The position numbers and the translations under genes are program-made. Under the pieces are notes generated by a model that had not been told where the DNA came from, ran no database searches, and worked only from the letters and a program-made list of their open reading frames with translations. Below are positions 53,962 to 64,000 of a stretch of 64,000 bases of DNA, piece by piece. Numbering within the stretch: position 1 is the stretch's first letter; every line of letters starts with the position of its first letter. Origin of the DNA: Adiantum capillus-veneris. Taxonomy: Eukaryota > Streptophyta > Polypodiopsida > Polypodiales > Pteridaceae. Location of the stretch: positions 65,062,370 to 65,126,369 of the forward strand of contig CM043952.1 in the NCBI GenBank assembly GCA_014529385.2. The letters are read 5' to 3'.

Positions 53962-53973
53962 TGGTATCAGAGC
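53962..53973 (+). promoter_or_regulatory. Primer binding site of element D
   Basis: TGGTATCAGAGC, exact initiator tRNA-Met complement. Confidence 0.96.
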
Positions 53974-55927
53974 TATGGTGACCGCGGAGAGCACGACGGC
54001 TTTGAGAGCTTCGAGGCGATAGCTCTCTCTCTCTCGACGGTAGAGAGATTAAGAAAGCAGAAGACTTGCTGTGAGAATGCAATGGGAGCTTGTGAGCTCA
54101 ATTGAGAGTGATGTATGCTCTTGTGGAAGCTCAGAAAGGAGTGTGGAAGATTGTGTGTAAGTGAAGGTGCTGCCCTAAAACTGTGTGCGCAGCAGCACAG
54201 TTTTCAGATTCGTTTTTCTCCTTGTAGAATGTAGATCTGAGAATTCTGTCCACCGTGCCCTTCCGTTTCAACATGGTTTCAACGTGGTCTACAACTTTGC
54301 AGAAGAAACTTTTTGCAAATTCCTCACCGTTTTGCTGATATTCAGCTCAGACTGACTGTATATAGAAATTCCAGATTTTCTGTTGTCGCATTGTGTGCGA
54401 GTTTGATGCACTTTTGGAAGCACGGGAGATGCTTGAAGTTGAGTGCATAAATTCTGAGCTGAAGATGCAATTGCAGCTTGTGTTAAGCTTGTGGTTTGAG
54501 GGTTTTTTGGTAGACTTGGGCAACAAAGTACGGAGGCGTTTACACACCATCGAGGCGGTCTCTTGAGAGACGCAGTTTTTTGGAGCACACAGGTGGAGCT
54601 TCTTTCACTGGTTTTCACAGGATACTTTGGCAGTGATTTTGTGCTTGGATTCATGGTCTTTGCGGATGGTTTGCATATGGTTATGGCGCATGGTTGATGC
54701 CCATTATACATGCATTTTGGCGAGCACTTTCAAGTGCCGGTGAGCTCTCTTGAGAGCATTGTTTTCGCATTGATCAAGTTTCCCGATTGCAAATCTTTTG
54801 GCGCTTGCTTATGCGCAGTCACTCCGTTGATGTACGTTGAGTGCGGATTGCCACTGTATGTGAAAATGTGAAGCCATTCGAGCCATCAGAAACCTCATTC
54901 GAGCTACGGTTGAGGAGCTGCATTTTTCAGCCCTCTTTTGGCAGTTTATGCTGCGTTTTTGGGTCGAAACGGAGGTTTTTTGGCATAAGCTTTCACACCC
55001 GGACTCGGATACATGTGATCTAGGAGTCTACCTTGGGGTTTTGGCACGCTCCGGACGCGCTCGTCATATCAGAATTTTAAAATTCTGAACGCTGAATTTT
55101 CTGCAGCAGCAGTTGTTTATTGTGTGTCGAGGATTCCACACATGGTTTGCTCTCAGATGTGAGAGTGATATTTGCTGCAATTTTCCTCACAGGTGGGAGG
55201 ATACAATGTATGCCTTATGTGGTTTGATGCTCAGGGAGACTAATGTGATTGCATTTTGAGCTCGGCAATGTATGCCTCGAGCATGTTTTTTGGCAGTCAC
55301 AGGTAGAGAAGATATTTGTGTACTAGATTTGCAGGTGTTTGCAATGATGTATGCAAAGTGTGGAGATTGGTGCATGCATTTGGAGTGCGGTTTGATGCGC
55401 TTTGGTTGCTCATGGTTTTGAGTGTGCAATCAGTTTGGTTACTGGTTTTGTGGCCGTTTTACTGACGAAACTCTGGCAAAATTTTCCCAGGAGTTTTATT
55501 CGTATCATTTATGCGATTTAGGTAGAGATTGCGGGTTGCACTCAGCATTTGCGTGCGGTGTTCTCTGCAGGTGGGAGATTTGTGCGTGTGTATGCATCGA
55601 TACCACACATTGTGGGCTTGGTGATTAGCTCACGGATTTGACAGGCGTACAATTATCTTGGCACACTCACAGGAGTGAGTATTGTGATGTATGCTTGTGT
55701 GGCTACGAGCTAGGTAGCCAGATTCGAGCACTAATGGCTTGAGGTATTTCAGCAGGTTTCAGCTACAAGTTTACAAGTTTACAGGCGAGGCTTGTATTGA
55801 CATTGCGGGAGCTCTATTTTGGAGTGTGTTTCACAGGTTTTACATTGTGTTTCTGGCCATATTGGTAGACAGTTTTCAGGTGTTGTTGTTGAGGTGGTTT
55901 TGCTTTCTAGTTTGCTACATTGTGCTC
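53974..55927 (+). other. Long leader of element D
   Basis: Nearly 2 kb with no recognised domain. The frame upstream of the gag ATG is open from 55739 and hydrophobic but is probably untranslated leader. GAGCCATCAGAAACCTCATT-like words at about 54880 also occur in the leader of element F near 19460, showing shared ancestry of the two leaders. Confidence 0.6.
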
Positions 55928-56344
55928 ATGGCAGAGACAGGTGATCGATCAGATTGTGACCTCTCACAGATGCGCGTGTTTGATGGGTCAAACTTTGCGG
56001 CATGGAGAGAGTGTATGCTTGACGCATTGACACAGCGTGGGTTGCATGGACCATTGAGTGCTGATGCAGGTAGACCTTCAAACATGTCTGACGATCAGTG
56101 GCAGGAGCTAGAGGAGATGGCACTATCTACACTCTCTTTGCACCTTGCGGAATCTGTATATGCTCTTGTTATGTATGAGACTACTTCGAGAGCACTTTGG
56201 CGCAGATTACATGATATGTATGATAGATCTGAGTCATCACGGACTCGTGTGAGACATGTACATTCACGAGCACGCCGACAGGTGACATGTTGGTATTGTG
56301 GTCATTCTGGACACGTTAGACGGCGTTGTTTTCGTCGTATGTGA
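55928..56344 (+). pseudogene. gag: Element D gag
   Basis: From the ATG of MAETGDRSDCDLSQMRVFDGSNFAAW: copia Gag with LDALTQRGLHGPLSAD, LSLHLAESVYALVMYETTSRALWRRLHDMYD and a zinc knuckle CWYCGHSGHVRRRC. At about 139 codons it is about half the usual length: the segment between the LHDMYD helix and the knuckle is missing. It closes with TGA at 56342, and the protease region continues in the same frame. Confidence 0.85.
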
Positions 56345-56389
56345 CATCGTAGGAGACATGGCAGTCTCAGAGATGTATGTAGTGATGCC

Positions 56390-57025
56390 ATGGACTCAGT
56401 TGCTTTGACAGTTGAGGCACATGTAGTGTCGGAGTATACTAGTGACGGGGATATCACTTTTACCTCGAGCTATGCACGAGATGCTATACATGTGGATAGT
56501 GCACTCCCTTCGCAGTGGTTGCTAGACGCAGATGCTATGTTTCATGTCACGCTGCATCGTGCATGGTTTTGTAGCTATTCTAGCGGGATGCTTGGCAGTG
56601 TACGTTTGACCGATGGATCGGTGCATGCGATAGCAGGTGCAGGAGATGTGAGACTGTCATTACCGAGTGGTGCATCTTACTTGTTATGACATGTGCGCTA
56701 TGTACCAGATTTGACAGTGAGTTTGATCTCGATTGGTCAGCTTAGAGATTGTGGATGTCAGATTTCGCTACGAGAGCGAGATTTTGTGATGCATTTGGGT
56801 TTGCTAGTGATTGCGAGAGGTGCCAGGAGTGGTACAGGTTACCCATTGCATGTGGAGCACGCGAGAGACGGTGTTGTCTCTGTGATCATGCAGCCAGGTA
56901 GACAGCGAGAGAGCAGGCGAGTCTCTTTTGCTTGTGGGTTGCAGGATGCTTTGCATGGAGTGCAAAGTAGTGAGCTCGTTGTGTACACAGTTGGGGTACG
57001 CTTGAGCAATCACACAGAGAGGTGA
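56390..57025 (+). pseudogene. pol: Element D protease region
   Basis: In the same frame as gag, with a TGA at 56687. The copia protease block reads QWLLDADAMFHVTLHRAWF, where active copies have LDSGAS; the catalytic D-S-G is D-A-D, so it could not work. LTDGSVHAIAGAGDVRLSLPSG and YVPDLTVSLISIGQL follow as in copia proteases. It ends at TGA (57023) with no pre-integrase zinc domain. Confidence 0.82.
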
Positions 57026-57480
57026 CAGAGTCAGACATGCATGCTTTGCTAGTGACTGAGCAAAGCAGAGAGTCAGTTGTGCGAGATACTTCTATGCAGG
57101 ATAAACAAGTAGAGCGGTCTTGCTCTAGTGAGTCACGACAAGAGGACATTGTGCAAGACTCTATGCATACGGAGTTAGAGCATGAGAGCTCTAGTGAGTC
57201 ACAGCAGATTGAGTGGTCATGTTTGCAGTGGATGATTGCAGAGGAGACTGAGATGTCAGCGATTATGCAATCATTCCTTTCTATGCTGGAGAGTGAGCAT
57301 GGGGATATAGTTGTGTAGGATATGTCTTCCAGCAGACACCTAGAGCAGCTGGTTTGCTCTGAGGTTGCACGACAGGTTGATGCGTCTTTTGTGGACAGTC
57401 AGGAGATGCATGTGGCTGACACGCCTTGTCAGTCAGAGATGCCTATTGCCAGGGATATATATGTTGATGCATGCTCCGTA
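57022..57480 (+). CDS. Element D Ser/Glu-rich region of unknown function
   Basis: A frame from a GTG at 57022, stopped by TAG at 57316 and reopened in the same frame to 57756. It is acidic and Ser/Gln-rich with two SSES(R/Q)Q blocks and no recognised domain. It occupies the place of integrase and RT. It may be captured sequence or a decayed linker between integrase and RT, which is often acidic in copia elements. The latter is more likely. Confidence 0.4.
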
Positions 57481-57756
57481 GAGCTAGAAGGGCCCGCTAG
57501 CATTGCATCGACATTCGGTGGTCTCATGTATGAGATGCTGATCTTGAGACCGGATATCGCAGCTGCAGTGAGAGCATTTGCAGTTGGGGTTGTCAGTCGT
57601 TTGTTGACTGATGATGGCATAGTGCACGAGGGAGATATGCAGGTATTGCGTACATACTTGCAGTACGTGTGCGGTACGTCTGGTGGTGTATGGACTTACA
57701 CAGGAGCAGGACAACCGGATGCACACGATCACAGCCAGCCAGTGGGCATTGGTTGA
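57481..57756 (+). pseudogene. pol: Element D remnant of RT end and RNase H
   Basis: FGGLMYEMLILRPDIAAAVRAFAVGVVSRLL and LRTYLQYVCGTSGGVWTY match the copia joint where a GGLMYA..TRPDI block and a LRYL.GT block occur. The catalytic RT and RNase H parts are gone. Confidence 0.75.
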
Positions 57757-57824
57757 GAGCGGTTTTCTCTCGCCTTTTGTAGTCTTTAGACTAGGTTCCC
57801 TTGCTTAAAGGCACAGTCACCTTT

Positions 57825-57835
57825 AAGTGGGAGGT
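57825..57835 (+). promoter_or_regulatory. Polypurine tract of element D
   Basis: AAGTGGGAGGT just before the 3' LTR, close to that of element F. Confidence 0.88.
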
Positions 57836-58023
57836 TGTTGGGGTATAGGCGCCTGTGCCTTGCCCGGCTGCCCAGAGTCTGGGCGCCCACTGACTTGTAT
57901 ACCTTATACATAGCATAAGTGTATAGGGGGCTGCTCACTCTTTGAGTCTCCCCACCCACATCGTGTCTGTCTCCTTCTCTCTCTCTCTCACTCTCCGTCT
58001 ATGGTGCTCCCTGATCCCCTTCA
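57836..58023 (+). repeat. 3' LTR of element D
   Basis: 188 bp, same ends as the 5' copy, followed by the TSD TCCAG. Confidence 0.97.
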
Positions 58024-58028
58024 TCCAG

Positions 58029-58532
58029 AAAGCCCAACAAGAGGAAGGAGAGTCGGTGAGAGACTTTATTAGTCACTTAAAGCATTTGAGTTCTTGTTGT
58101 TATCCAAATGAGTGCTTCAATAATAATCAATTGCTTGATAGATTCATTAGGGGATTACGACATGAGGATATCTACAATGGCCTAGTCATTAGAGGTATCA
58201 CCACTTGGGAAGCAATCACCACCAATGCGATCCAATTGGAGGATAATTTAATGATTCAAGGAGAAAGAGTGTCTGTTGAGCCTAAATCTATTAGCTCGCA
58301 AGCATTGGGACATCAGCCAATGACCCTAAAGCCTATTGCTAAGGAGCCAAAAATATCTGAGATAACTTTAGTAGATCTCACCAAGGCCATTCAAGAAAGT
58401 CTTAGAGACAATCGTGCTCTGCAAAACAATCATATGTATCCAAGAAAGGAGCACAACTACCTGATCCTATTGAAGAAATGGAGATCCTATCTTTCCCACG
58501 TCAAGGGATTGAGGCCCAAAAGATGCCGTTAA
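58029..58532 (+). pseudogene. gag: Element C gag, second part
   Basis: Continues after element D with KAQQEEGESVRDFISHLKHLSSCC, LLDRFIRGLRHEDIYNGLVIRGITTWEAI and a Pro/Ile-rich linker, completing the Gag capsid pattern. A frameshift at about 58450 passes the reading to the next frame. No zinc knuckle was found. Confidence 0.8.
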
Positions 58533-59296
58533 ATATTGCCAAATTGATGGATTTCATGGCTTCAGAAGTCAGAACCACCATCATGTCCAAACTATATGGA
58601 GACCCTGAGCTATTTTTAGCTCTTCAAACTTTTCTCAATGGAGAACTAAAGGTCGGGCTATCACAATTTGCACAAATTGATGGAGCTGAAGAGATGCCAA
58701 TAGAGGAGGAACACTTAGATCCACGACCCAACCTAGCTGAAAACCTTGTTGTAGAAATACATGTTAACAAGTTGGGACAATACTTTTAGGGCGATGAATC
58801 CAATGTGACCATACCAATCACTACTAAGGGATTAATTGTGAAGGGAATCCTTGATGGTGGCGCTGGGGCTAGCATTGTGACTAAAAATTGATGGGAAACT
58901 ATGGGAAGACCTCACCTTGGGACCACAACCATAGTAGTAAAGATGGCCAATGAGTCTATTGTTAAACCTATTGGGATGTTAGAAGATCTCAAGATCAAGG
59001 TATTTGGACATAAAATAAGAATTACCTTCATTGTTATGGATTTCTCCAAGCACACTATGGCATCTGAAATGATCTTAGGACGTCCTTTCATGAGGGAAGC
59101 AAAAATATGGCACGACTGGGCTAAAAACCATGTCTACTTGCAGTTCCAAGATTCTGTCATTCGAGTGGATCTTGTAACTGGTAGAGCACATTCTCTAGGA
59201 AACAGGTTTAGAATTCATCATAGATCTGACACCACAGTTCACTCGGCCCCATTGCAGTATTGTTACACGTGTAAAGCGGACACTGATGTTGGGTAA
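58478..59296 (+). pseudogene. pol: Element C protease region
   Basis: A lead-in with DFMASEVRTTIMSKLYGDPELF, then after a TAG (58787) a retropepsin-like domain with VKGILDGGAGASIVTKN (catalytic D-S-G as D-G-G) and, after a TGA (58889), IGMLEDLKIKVFGHKIRITFIVMDF and EMILGRPFMREAKIWHDWAKNHVYL. The flap and second half match protease 1 of element A. A TAA ends the frame at 59294. No RT follows. Confidence 0.82.
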
Positions 59297-60060
59297 GATT
59301 CTCCTTATATGGATGTACTACCTGGGATGACTGAGTCAGAAAATGTGGATTGGATCCACCTAGTGGCAACCATAGACACTTGGGGAAACAGGGGGACGAC
59401 CTAGGTAACACCTGAGAGGGATGTAATACCGCCACTCATACCCTTAGATATGCTAGAAGCAATGCATATAGCTTGTGACAAGACTCATTCTCATATAACA
59501 AAGAAACGTCCACTCGCTCCAAGAAATGTAAGGAAATGTGGCGTTGGATTCCTAAACGACTATTGGAAGCCCAAGGCTACAATGATCAAATCTGGGTGCC
59601 AAAACAGAGATTGTGTTCTTACCTGTCACCTGACCCATGTAAGTCAAACCCTATGACGACAAAGCTGATGAAAGATCGTGGGAAAGAAAAAATTAGAGTG
59701 CACTATACACTGGATCCGGAGCTAGTATGGGTTCCCAAGCGAGAAAGACTTGTTTTTCTCAACTCAACCATAGAAAAACGAATAAAGCTTCTAGCTCCTC
59801 ATGTAATGCATCCACAGAGGTAAAAGCTTCTACATGACCTCCACCTACCATAGGCAGCCTCCATGAAGGTACAAAAGATTTGACACCTCCCATTGTTCAA
59901 TTATTACCTGATGCACTACTTCAAGTTCGTTCATGGGAGAGTATCTTACAATCGTTGCAACTCGATGAGGCACCCAAGGTAATAGAGAACTATTGGCTAA
60001 AATCCTCACCTATTACCAATTGGAATAACTGGTTCCAAAAAGTGATGACATCCTTTTAAA
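59297..60060 (+). pseudogene. Element C tail with WVPK motifs
   Basis: After VDWIHLVATIDTW (about 59347, equal to A's WTHILATLD), a shift of frame gives MWRWIPKRLL, NDQIWVPKQR and ELVWVPKRER (59536-59823). A further readable piece ends with NWNNWFQKVMTSF near 60055. The same motif array ends elements A and B. Function unknown. Confidence 0.6.
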
Positions 60061-61704
60061 GTATGATCTACCCAAGGAAGGGGGGAGTCTTCAATCACAT
60101 CATCGTATTGATTTATTTCCCTCTTACCCTTCTTTCCCTGACCCTTGAGCTTTCTGATCTTAGGGAATGTATATATAAAGCCTTATACTCACAAAAAATA
60201 AAAAATAGTAAAGAGCAAGAGCAATTAGCAAACAAGTGTGCACAATAAAAGTCAAAACATTGACCCAGACCTACACGTTCACATCCGGGACACTGAAACA
60301 GAAACCTATGTCATCAAACACCTTTGATCCTCATCACTCGAGTGATGGAGGGTAGGTAGGATTAGTACAATAGGAGTGTTTCTGTTTTAGAGTTTAGTGA
60401 TTAGCAAAGTTCTTTTTTCCCCCTGATGTGCCTCCTAGAGGTATTCTTGTGTTTCATAGTGTGTACAGGAATGTGTTGCTGTAGTTAGGATTTGGACCTT
60501 CATGGAATCGTTCTCTCGTTCACTCTTCAAACCAAGCGCGATCATCAACACAAACATGTGTTTCTTGTCCATTAGCATTGTCCCTTATCTTTTTTGCATC
60601 TATATTTGTCTGCTTTAATTGTGATTGGTAGCATAATATTCAGCGCATTTGCTTAGTATCTTGAACATTAAATTCAATGTAATTTTTTGTCATAATCACT
60701 TGTCTAAGTTTAAAAAAACAAGCAGTCTGACTAAGCTAGTTTGATCAAGCTAAGCATTAGAGATCTTCTCTTGATACCATGGGGAATGCCTTCCTAATAA
60801 TCGATGGTTACTTAGGTTATTAATCCGATTTAGGCAGCATTTTGTACAATGTACTAGGGCTTTCTAGTAGGCTTAGTCCCTATTGACCTTTAGCTTAAGT
60901 ATTATAAAGGGAGTTTACTAGTGTGATGAGTGGGGTAACAGTGTTATATGACCCCCCAAAGTTACAAAAATAAAATGCTGAAAACGAACAAACAAAACAA
61001 AAAAATCAAAGTGCCACAAGGTAAAATCCTAAGCTGGAAGCGAAATCTCACTTGATTTGGTACTTCACTCACATGAATCGCCTATGGTACTAGAGCCCTA
61101 GTAGAGGTTCCCAGTGTGGGCGCTTTTCCTTGAAAAGCAAAAAACCAAAGGCATACAAAATAAGCACACACATCAAAATTGAATCAATGTGAAAAGACTT
61201 TGGGGGGTCAAAGAAAAGTAAATAAGTCAGGCGATGATTTCATAAGAATTCCTTTTATCGTAACTTAACTACGAGGTCTTCTAGGTATAGCCTCTAGTCA
61301 GCCTTTGGACATGAAATACTTGGCTCTCGCGATTAAGCAACTTAATTGACCAGAGAAAATTGAGAAGCTTACCTATTGTATTAATAGTCGATCTTTAGTA
61401 CCTTTCGACCGTTAAATTAGCGACCCCAAACTTGTTTAGTTTTTTACCTTTACAATTGTTTATGCATTTGATTATATTACAATTTAATGTTTATTGCTGA
61501 CAAATGGTTTAAAATTTTGTTACCAATCAATTTGTCTGACTACAATTGCATATGCTTTTTAATTGTATATGAGAATGCAATTACTATGCCAATGTTGTTT
61601 GATTTTGCAGTGACTGAACAAGGCTAGGGACATTCATCTCAAATGCTCTTCCACCTCAACGAATGAGCTTCAACTCAATAGCTTCCGAGGACGGAATCTA
61701 CATC
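60061..61704 (+). other. 3' untranslated region of element C
   Basis: 1.6 kb with no motif-bearing frame, lying between the tail and the polypurine tract. Confidence 0.6.
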
Positions 61705-61717
61705 AGGAAGGGGGGCA
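61705..61717 (+). promoter_or_regulatory. Polypurine tract of element C
   Basis: AGGAAGGGGGGCA immediately before TGTTAACC. Confidence 0.88.
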
Positions 61718-62336
61718 TGTTAACCCTCACGGCTCATGGACACCCTATTACCTACGACAGACGACGTATTATTTATTTGGTAGAGTCAGGTACCGGGCTT
61801 GTCGGTCCAATAGAAAAAGGGTAGAGTGATCGCCAATGAGAGGCGCACTCTAATTGGAACATTCAAGGGTTAGTTGGCTAAGCATGGGTCCCTAAGTGTG
61901 AATGGGCGAGCTCATATAAAAGTCATTTAAACCTAAAAATCACTCATTCTCTCATTTGTGCAATTGAAGAGTGCTCTTGCTCCATCTCCATCTTCTTCTT
62001 CTTCATCTCCTTGTGTGTGTGTGTGTGTGTGTGTATGAGAGAGAGAGAGAGAGAGAGTGCGCGATCAAGCATTGCGACGACGGCACGGCGGCGGCAAGGC
62101 GGTTGAACGCGGCAAGGCGGTAGCTCCTTCTTCTTTGCGGTGAGGGATCCTCCACGAAGGCGAGCGTAGGGCAATGAGTGACACACCCTTGTTGTGTGCT
62201 TGCAGGAATTTGTGGCTCGCACACAGTGTATCGACAAGTCTAGTTGTGTGCTTGCAGGCGTTTGTGGCTGCATTTGTGGCTCACACACAGTGTATCGACA
62301 AGTGCCTTGCATTGACACGTGCGACAGACGCGCACA
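61718..62336 (+). repeat. 3' LTR of element C
   Basis: 619 bp, longer than the 5' copy mainly because a GTGTGCTTGCAGG...GTATCGACAAGT segment is duplicated (about 62190-62302), while its TG and AG tracts are shorter. Followed by the TSD ATGTT (62337-62341). Confidence 0.95.
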
Positions 62337-62559
62337 ATGTTTAAAGAGAGTTTCCTAAACTAAGTGTACAACCCGCAATCAACATTTCAATGGTCCACAT
62401 GCCATGTCGGATAAACATCTTTCATAGAGCACATCATATTTTTATGCAAATACTCCTATCTAGGTATTGAGCACAATTATAAGTCACAAATGCTTCAAAG
62501 CGTAGTCATCCCTCATCTTTGCCACTTGCATCTGGCATAAGTAATCAACCCGCAAGATC

Positions 62560-64000
62560 CGACATGCTCCACAAGCATCGACCTTATGATTGTGGCATTG
62601 AACTATAGGAGGGGACTCAACCACCCTTTGGTCTAATATACAAGCTATCCCAAGACGAGCTTGTAGAGATTTAGAAGAAAACCTATCCAAGGGATTTATA
62701 CAGCATTCAAAGTCACCAATACGGGCACCAATACTATTTGTGAAGAAAAAGGATGGGTCTCTGCACATGTGTGTAGACTACAAAGGCTTGAACAAGATTA
62801 CAATCAAGAATCACTACACTATGCCATTAATTCTTGAACTCCTTGAGCGGCTTGGAAATGCTAAGATATTTACCAAGCTTGATCTTTGTGGTGATTATAA
62901 CCTTGTACAAAGAAAAGGAGATGAATGGAAGATAGCCTTCTGAACTAGGTATGGCCACTTTGAGTATGTTGTCATGCCATTTGGACTTACAAACGCTCCA
63001 ATAGTCTTTCAACACTTGATGAATGATATTTTTTGTGAGTATTTGGATGATTTTGGTAATATACCTATATGATATATTGATATTTTTAAAAAATCATGAA
63101 GAACACGAGCCTCATGTTCATATTGTTCTTCAAAAATTACGAGAGGTAGGTCTACATGCAAAATTAGAGAAATTCTTTTTCCACCAAACGGAGGTGGAGT
63201 TAAGACCTTTCTTCAATAGGAAACTGCCCACATCTATACGAGATGTTCAATGCTTCTTGGGTTTTGCCAATTTTTATCAAATCTTTATCAAAGACTACTC
63301 CAAGATTGTTGTTCCTTTGTTAACAAGTTTGACTGGGAAAGATAAGTATGTGTGTAATTTAGAAACAAAACAAACATTTCAAGTAGTTAAGAAGGCCTTC
63401 ACAATGGCACCAATCCTTATACATGTAGATCCAACAAAACCATTCTTCATGGAGACAGATGCCTTAAATTTTGCACTTGGAGCGGTATTATCCTAGATTA
63501 GCGATGATGGTAGAGAGAACCCTGTTACTTTTCACTCTAAAAAATTCTCAGTAGTCAAAATGATAAGGAGGGTTTGGCTATTGTTGAGTCTTTTGGGATG
63601 TGGCAACATCTTCTTAAAGGAGCACTCCACAAAGTCACGATATATACAAATCACAAGAACTTGGAGTACTTCATGACCTCTCGAGTCCTCAACGGCCATC
63701 AAGGTAGATGGAGTAACTTCTTATCTAGATTTGACTTTGTCGTCTGCTATAGGCCTGGCAATAAACAAGGAAAATCAAATGCTTGATTGCAAAGATCCTA
63801 TCTAGCACCTAAGAAGGGAGACCCTGCCTATGATCAACAAGAGTCAATATTGTTCAAGCCAGAACAACTCAAGCTCTTTGCAGTGATTAGCATGGCCCCA
63901 AATGGCTCTACCTTCCTTAAAAAGATGAAGTAAAAAAATTGCAATGACCCACTTGCTTGCGACATCAATCTCAAACTCCAACAAGGGGAAAGAAAGCAAG
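62560..64000 (+). pseudogene. pol: Element I: decayed gypsy RT and RNase H, runs off window
   Basis: Ty3/gypsy pol with [67 protein letters not shown], then [11 protein letters not shown], where the catalytic YxDD has become YLYD. Next come the connection LGFANFYQIFIKDYSKIV, RNase H with PFFMETDALNFALGAVL and IYTNHKNLEYF, and SYLAPKKGDPAYDQQ leading toward integrase at the window end. Stops at 62941, near 63070, at 63494 and 63784, plus frameshifts, show it is inactive. The left end lies near element C's TSD. Confidence 0.88.

Larger units (their letters stand above)
53772..58023 (+). mobile_element. Element D: gutted copia retrotransposon inside C gag
   Basis: 4252 bp with two 188-bp LTRs, primer site TGGTATCAGAGC, polypurine tract and a perfect TSD TCCAG. 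Between a long leader and the 3' LTR are a copia Gag, a protease-like region, an unrecognised Ser/Glu-rich stretch and a short RT/RNase H tail. Integrase and the RT core are absent, so this is a non-autonomous derivative. Confidence 0.95.
51161..62336 (+). mobile_element. Element C: RT-less gag-protease LTR retrotransposon, with D nested
   Basis: LTRs at 51161-51761 and 61718-62336, primer site at 51766, polypurine tract before 61718, and a perfect TSD ATGTT. Without the 4252-bp nested element D the element is about 6.9 kb. The coding part holds gag, a retropepsin-like domain and a WVPK tail, in the order seen in element B, with no RT or integrase. Stops and frameshifts occur in each part. 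It belongs with A and B by domain order but is clearly diverged. Confidence 0.93.

Noticed and set aside
55739-55927. Hydrophobic N-terminal extension of D Gag suggesting a membrane protein
   Set aside because: The Gag start MAETGDRSD is at 55928, the usual place relative to VFDGSNF; upstream sequence is leader.

Overview
The window is repeat-dominated nuclear DNA of a land plant. Supporting signs are Ty1/copia and Ty3/gypsy retrotransposons nested in one another, long (AG)n, (TG)n and (TA)n tracts, and one split nepenthesin-type aspartic protease gene with GT-AG introns. No bacterial, organellar, rRNA or CRISPR sequence was seen. A large-genome plant, possibly a fern, would fit, but the species cannot be fixed from the sequence.

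Layout. 1-13301: minus-strand Ty3/gypsy element A, with a tRNA-Asp-type primer site, a 1.4 kb leader with four copies of a palindrome, and gag, ORF2, pol and a tail all in one reading frame broken by stops. 13302-18432: copia element E, which has no target-site duplication (TSD). 18433-about 28570: element B, a diverged relative of A on the plus strand that keeps gag and protease but shows no reverse transcriptase (RT) or integrase. B's gag is split inside its zinc knuckle by copia element F (19079-24037, TSD ACAAT), which itself holds an inverted piece of another F copy and an extra LTR. 28571-33639: no gene recognised, with several tandem duplications. 33640-41160: decayed copia element H, split inside its RT gene by minus-strand gypsy element G (34152-39952, 123-bp LTRs, near-matching TSD). 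41161-46300: a microsatellite-rich stretch and a Helitron-like 3' end. 46337-48960: a four-exon aspartic protease gene that looks inactivated, with a long hairpin in intron 3. 51161-62336: element C, an RT-less gag-protease gypsy relative with LTRs and a perfect TSD (ATGTT), split in gag by a 4.25 kb gutted copia element D (TSD TCCAG). 62560-64000: a decayed gypsy pol (I) running off the window.

The most unusual content is in the A/B/C group. A's pol carries two consecutive integrase zinc modules with identical H-x6-H-x29-C-x2-C spacing and a second retropepsin-like domain after the integrase. An array of I/V-W-x-P-K motifs follows, and that array recurs at the 3' end of B and C, which otherwise lack RT and integrase. 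B and C look like gag-protease elements that would depend on an A-like partner. Insertion order can be read from the TSDs: D into C, F into B, G into H. E joins A and B as if two E copies had recombined.

Limits: alignments were made by eye, family names rest on recognisable motifs, and most coding regions are broken, so nearly all should be treated as transposon relics rather than host genes.
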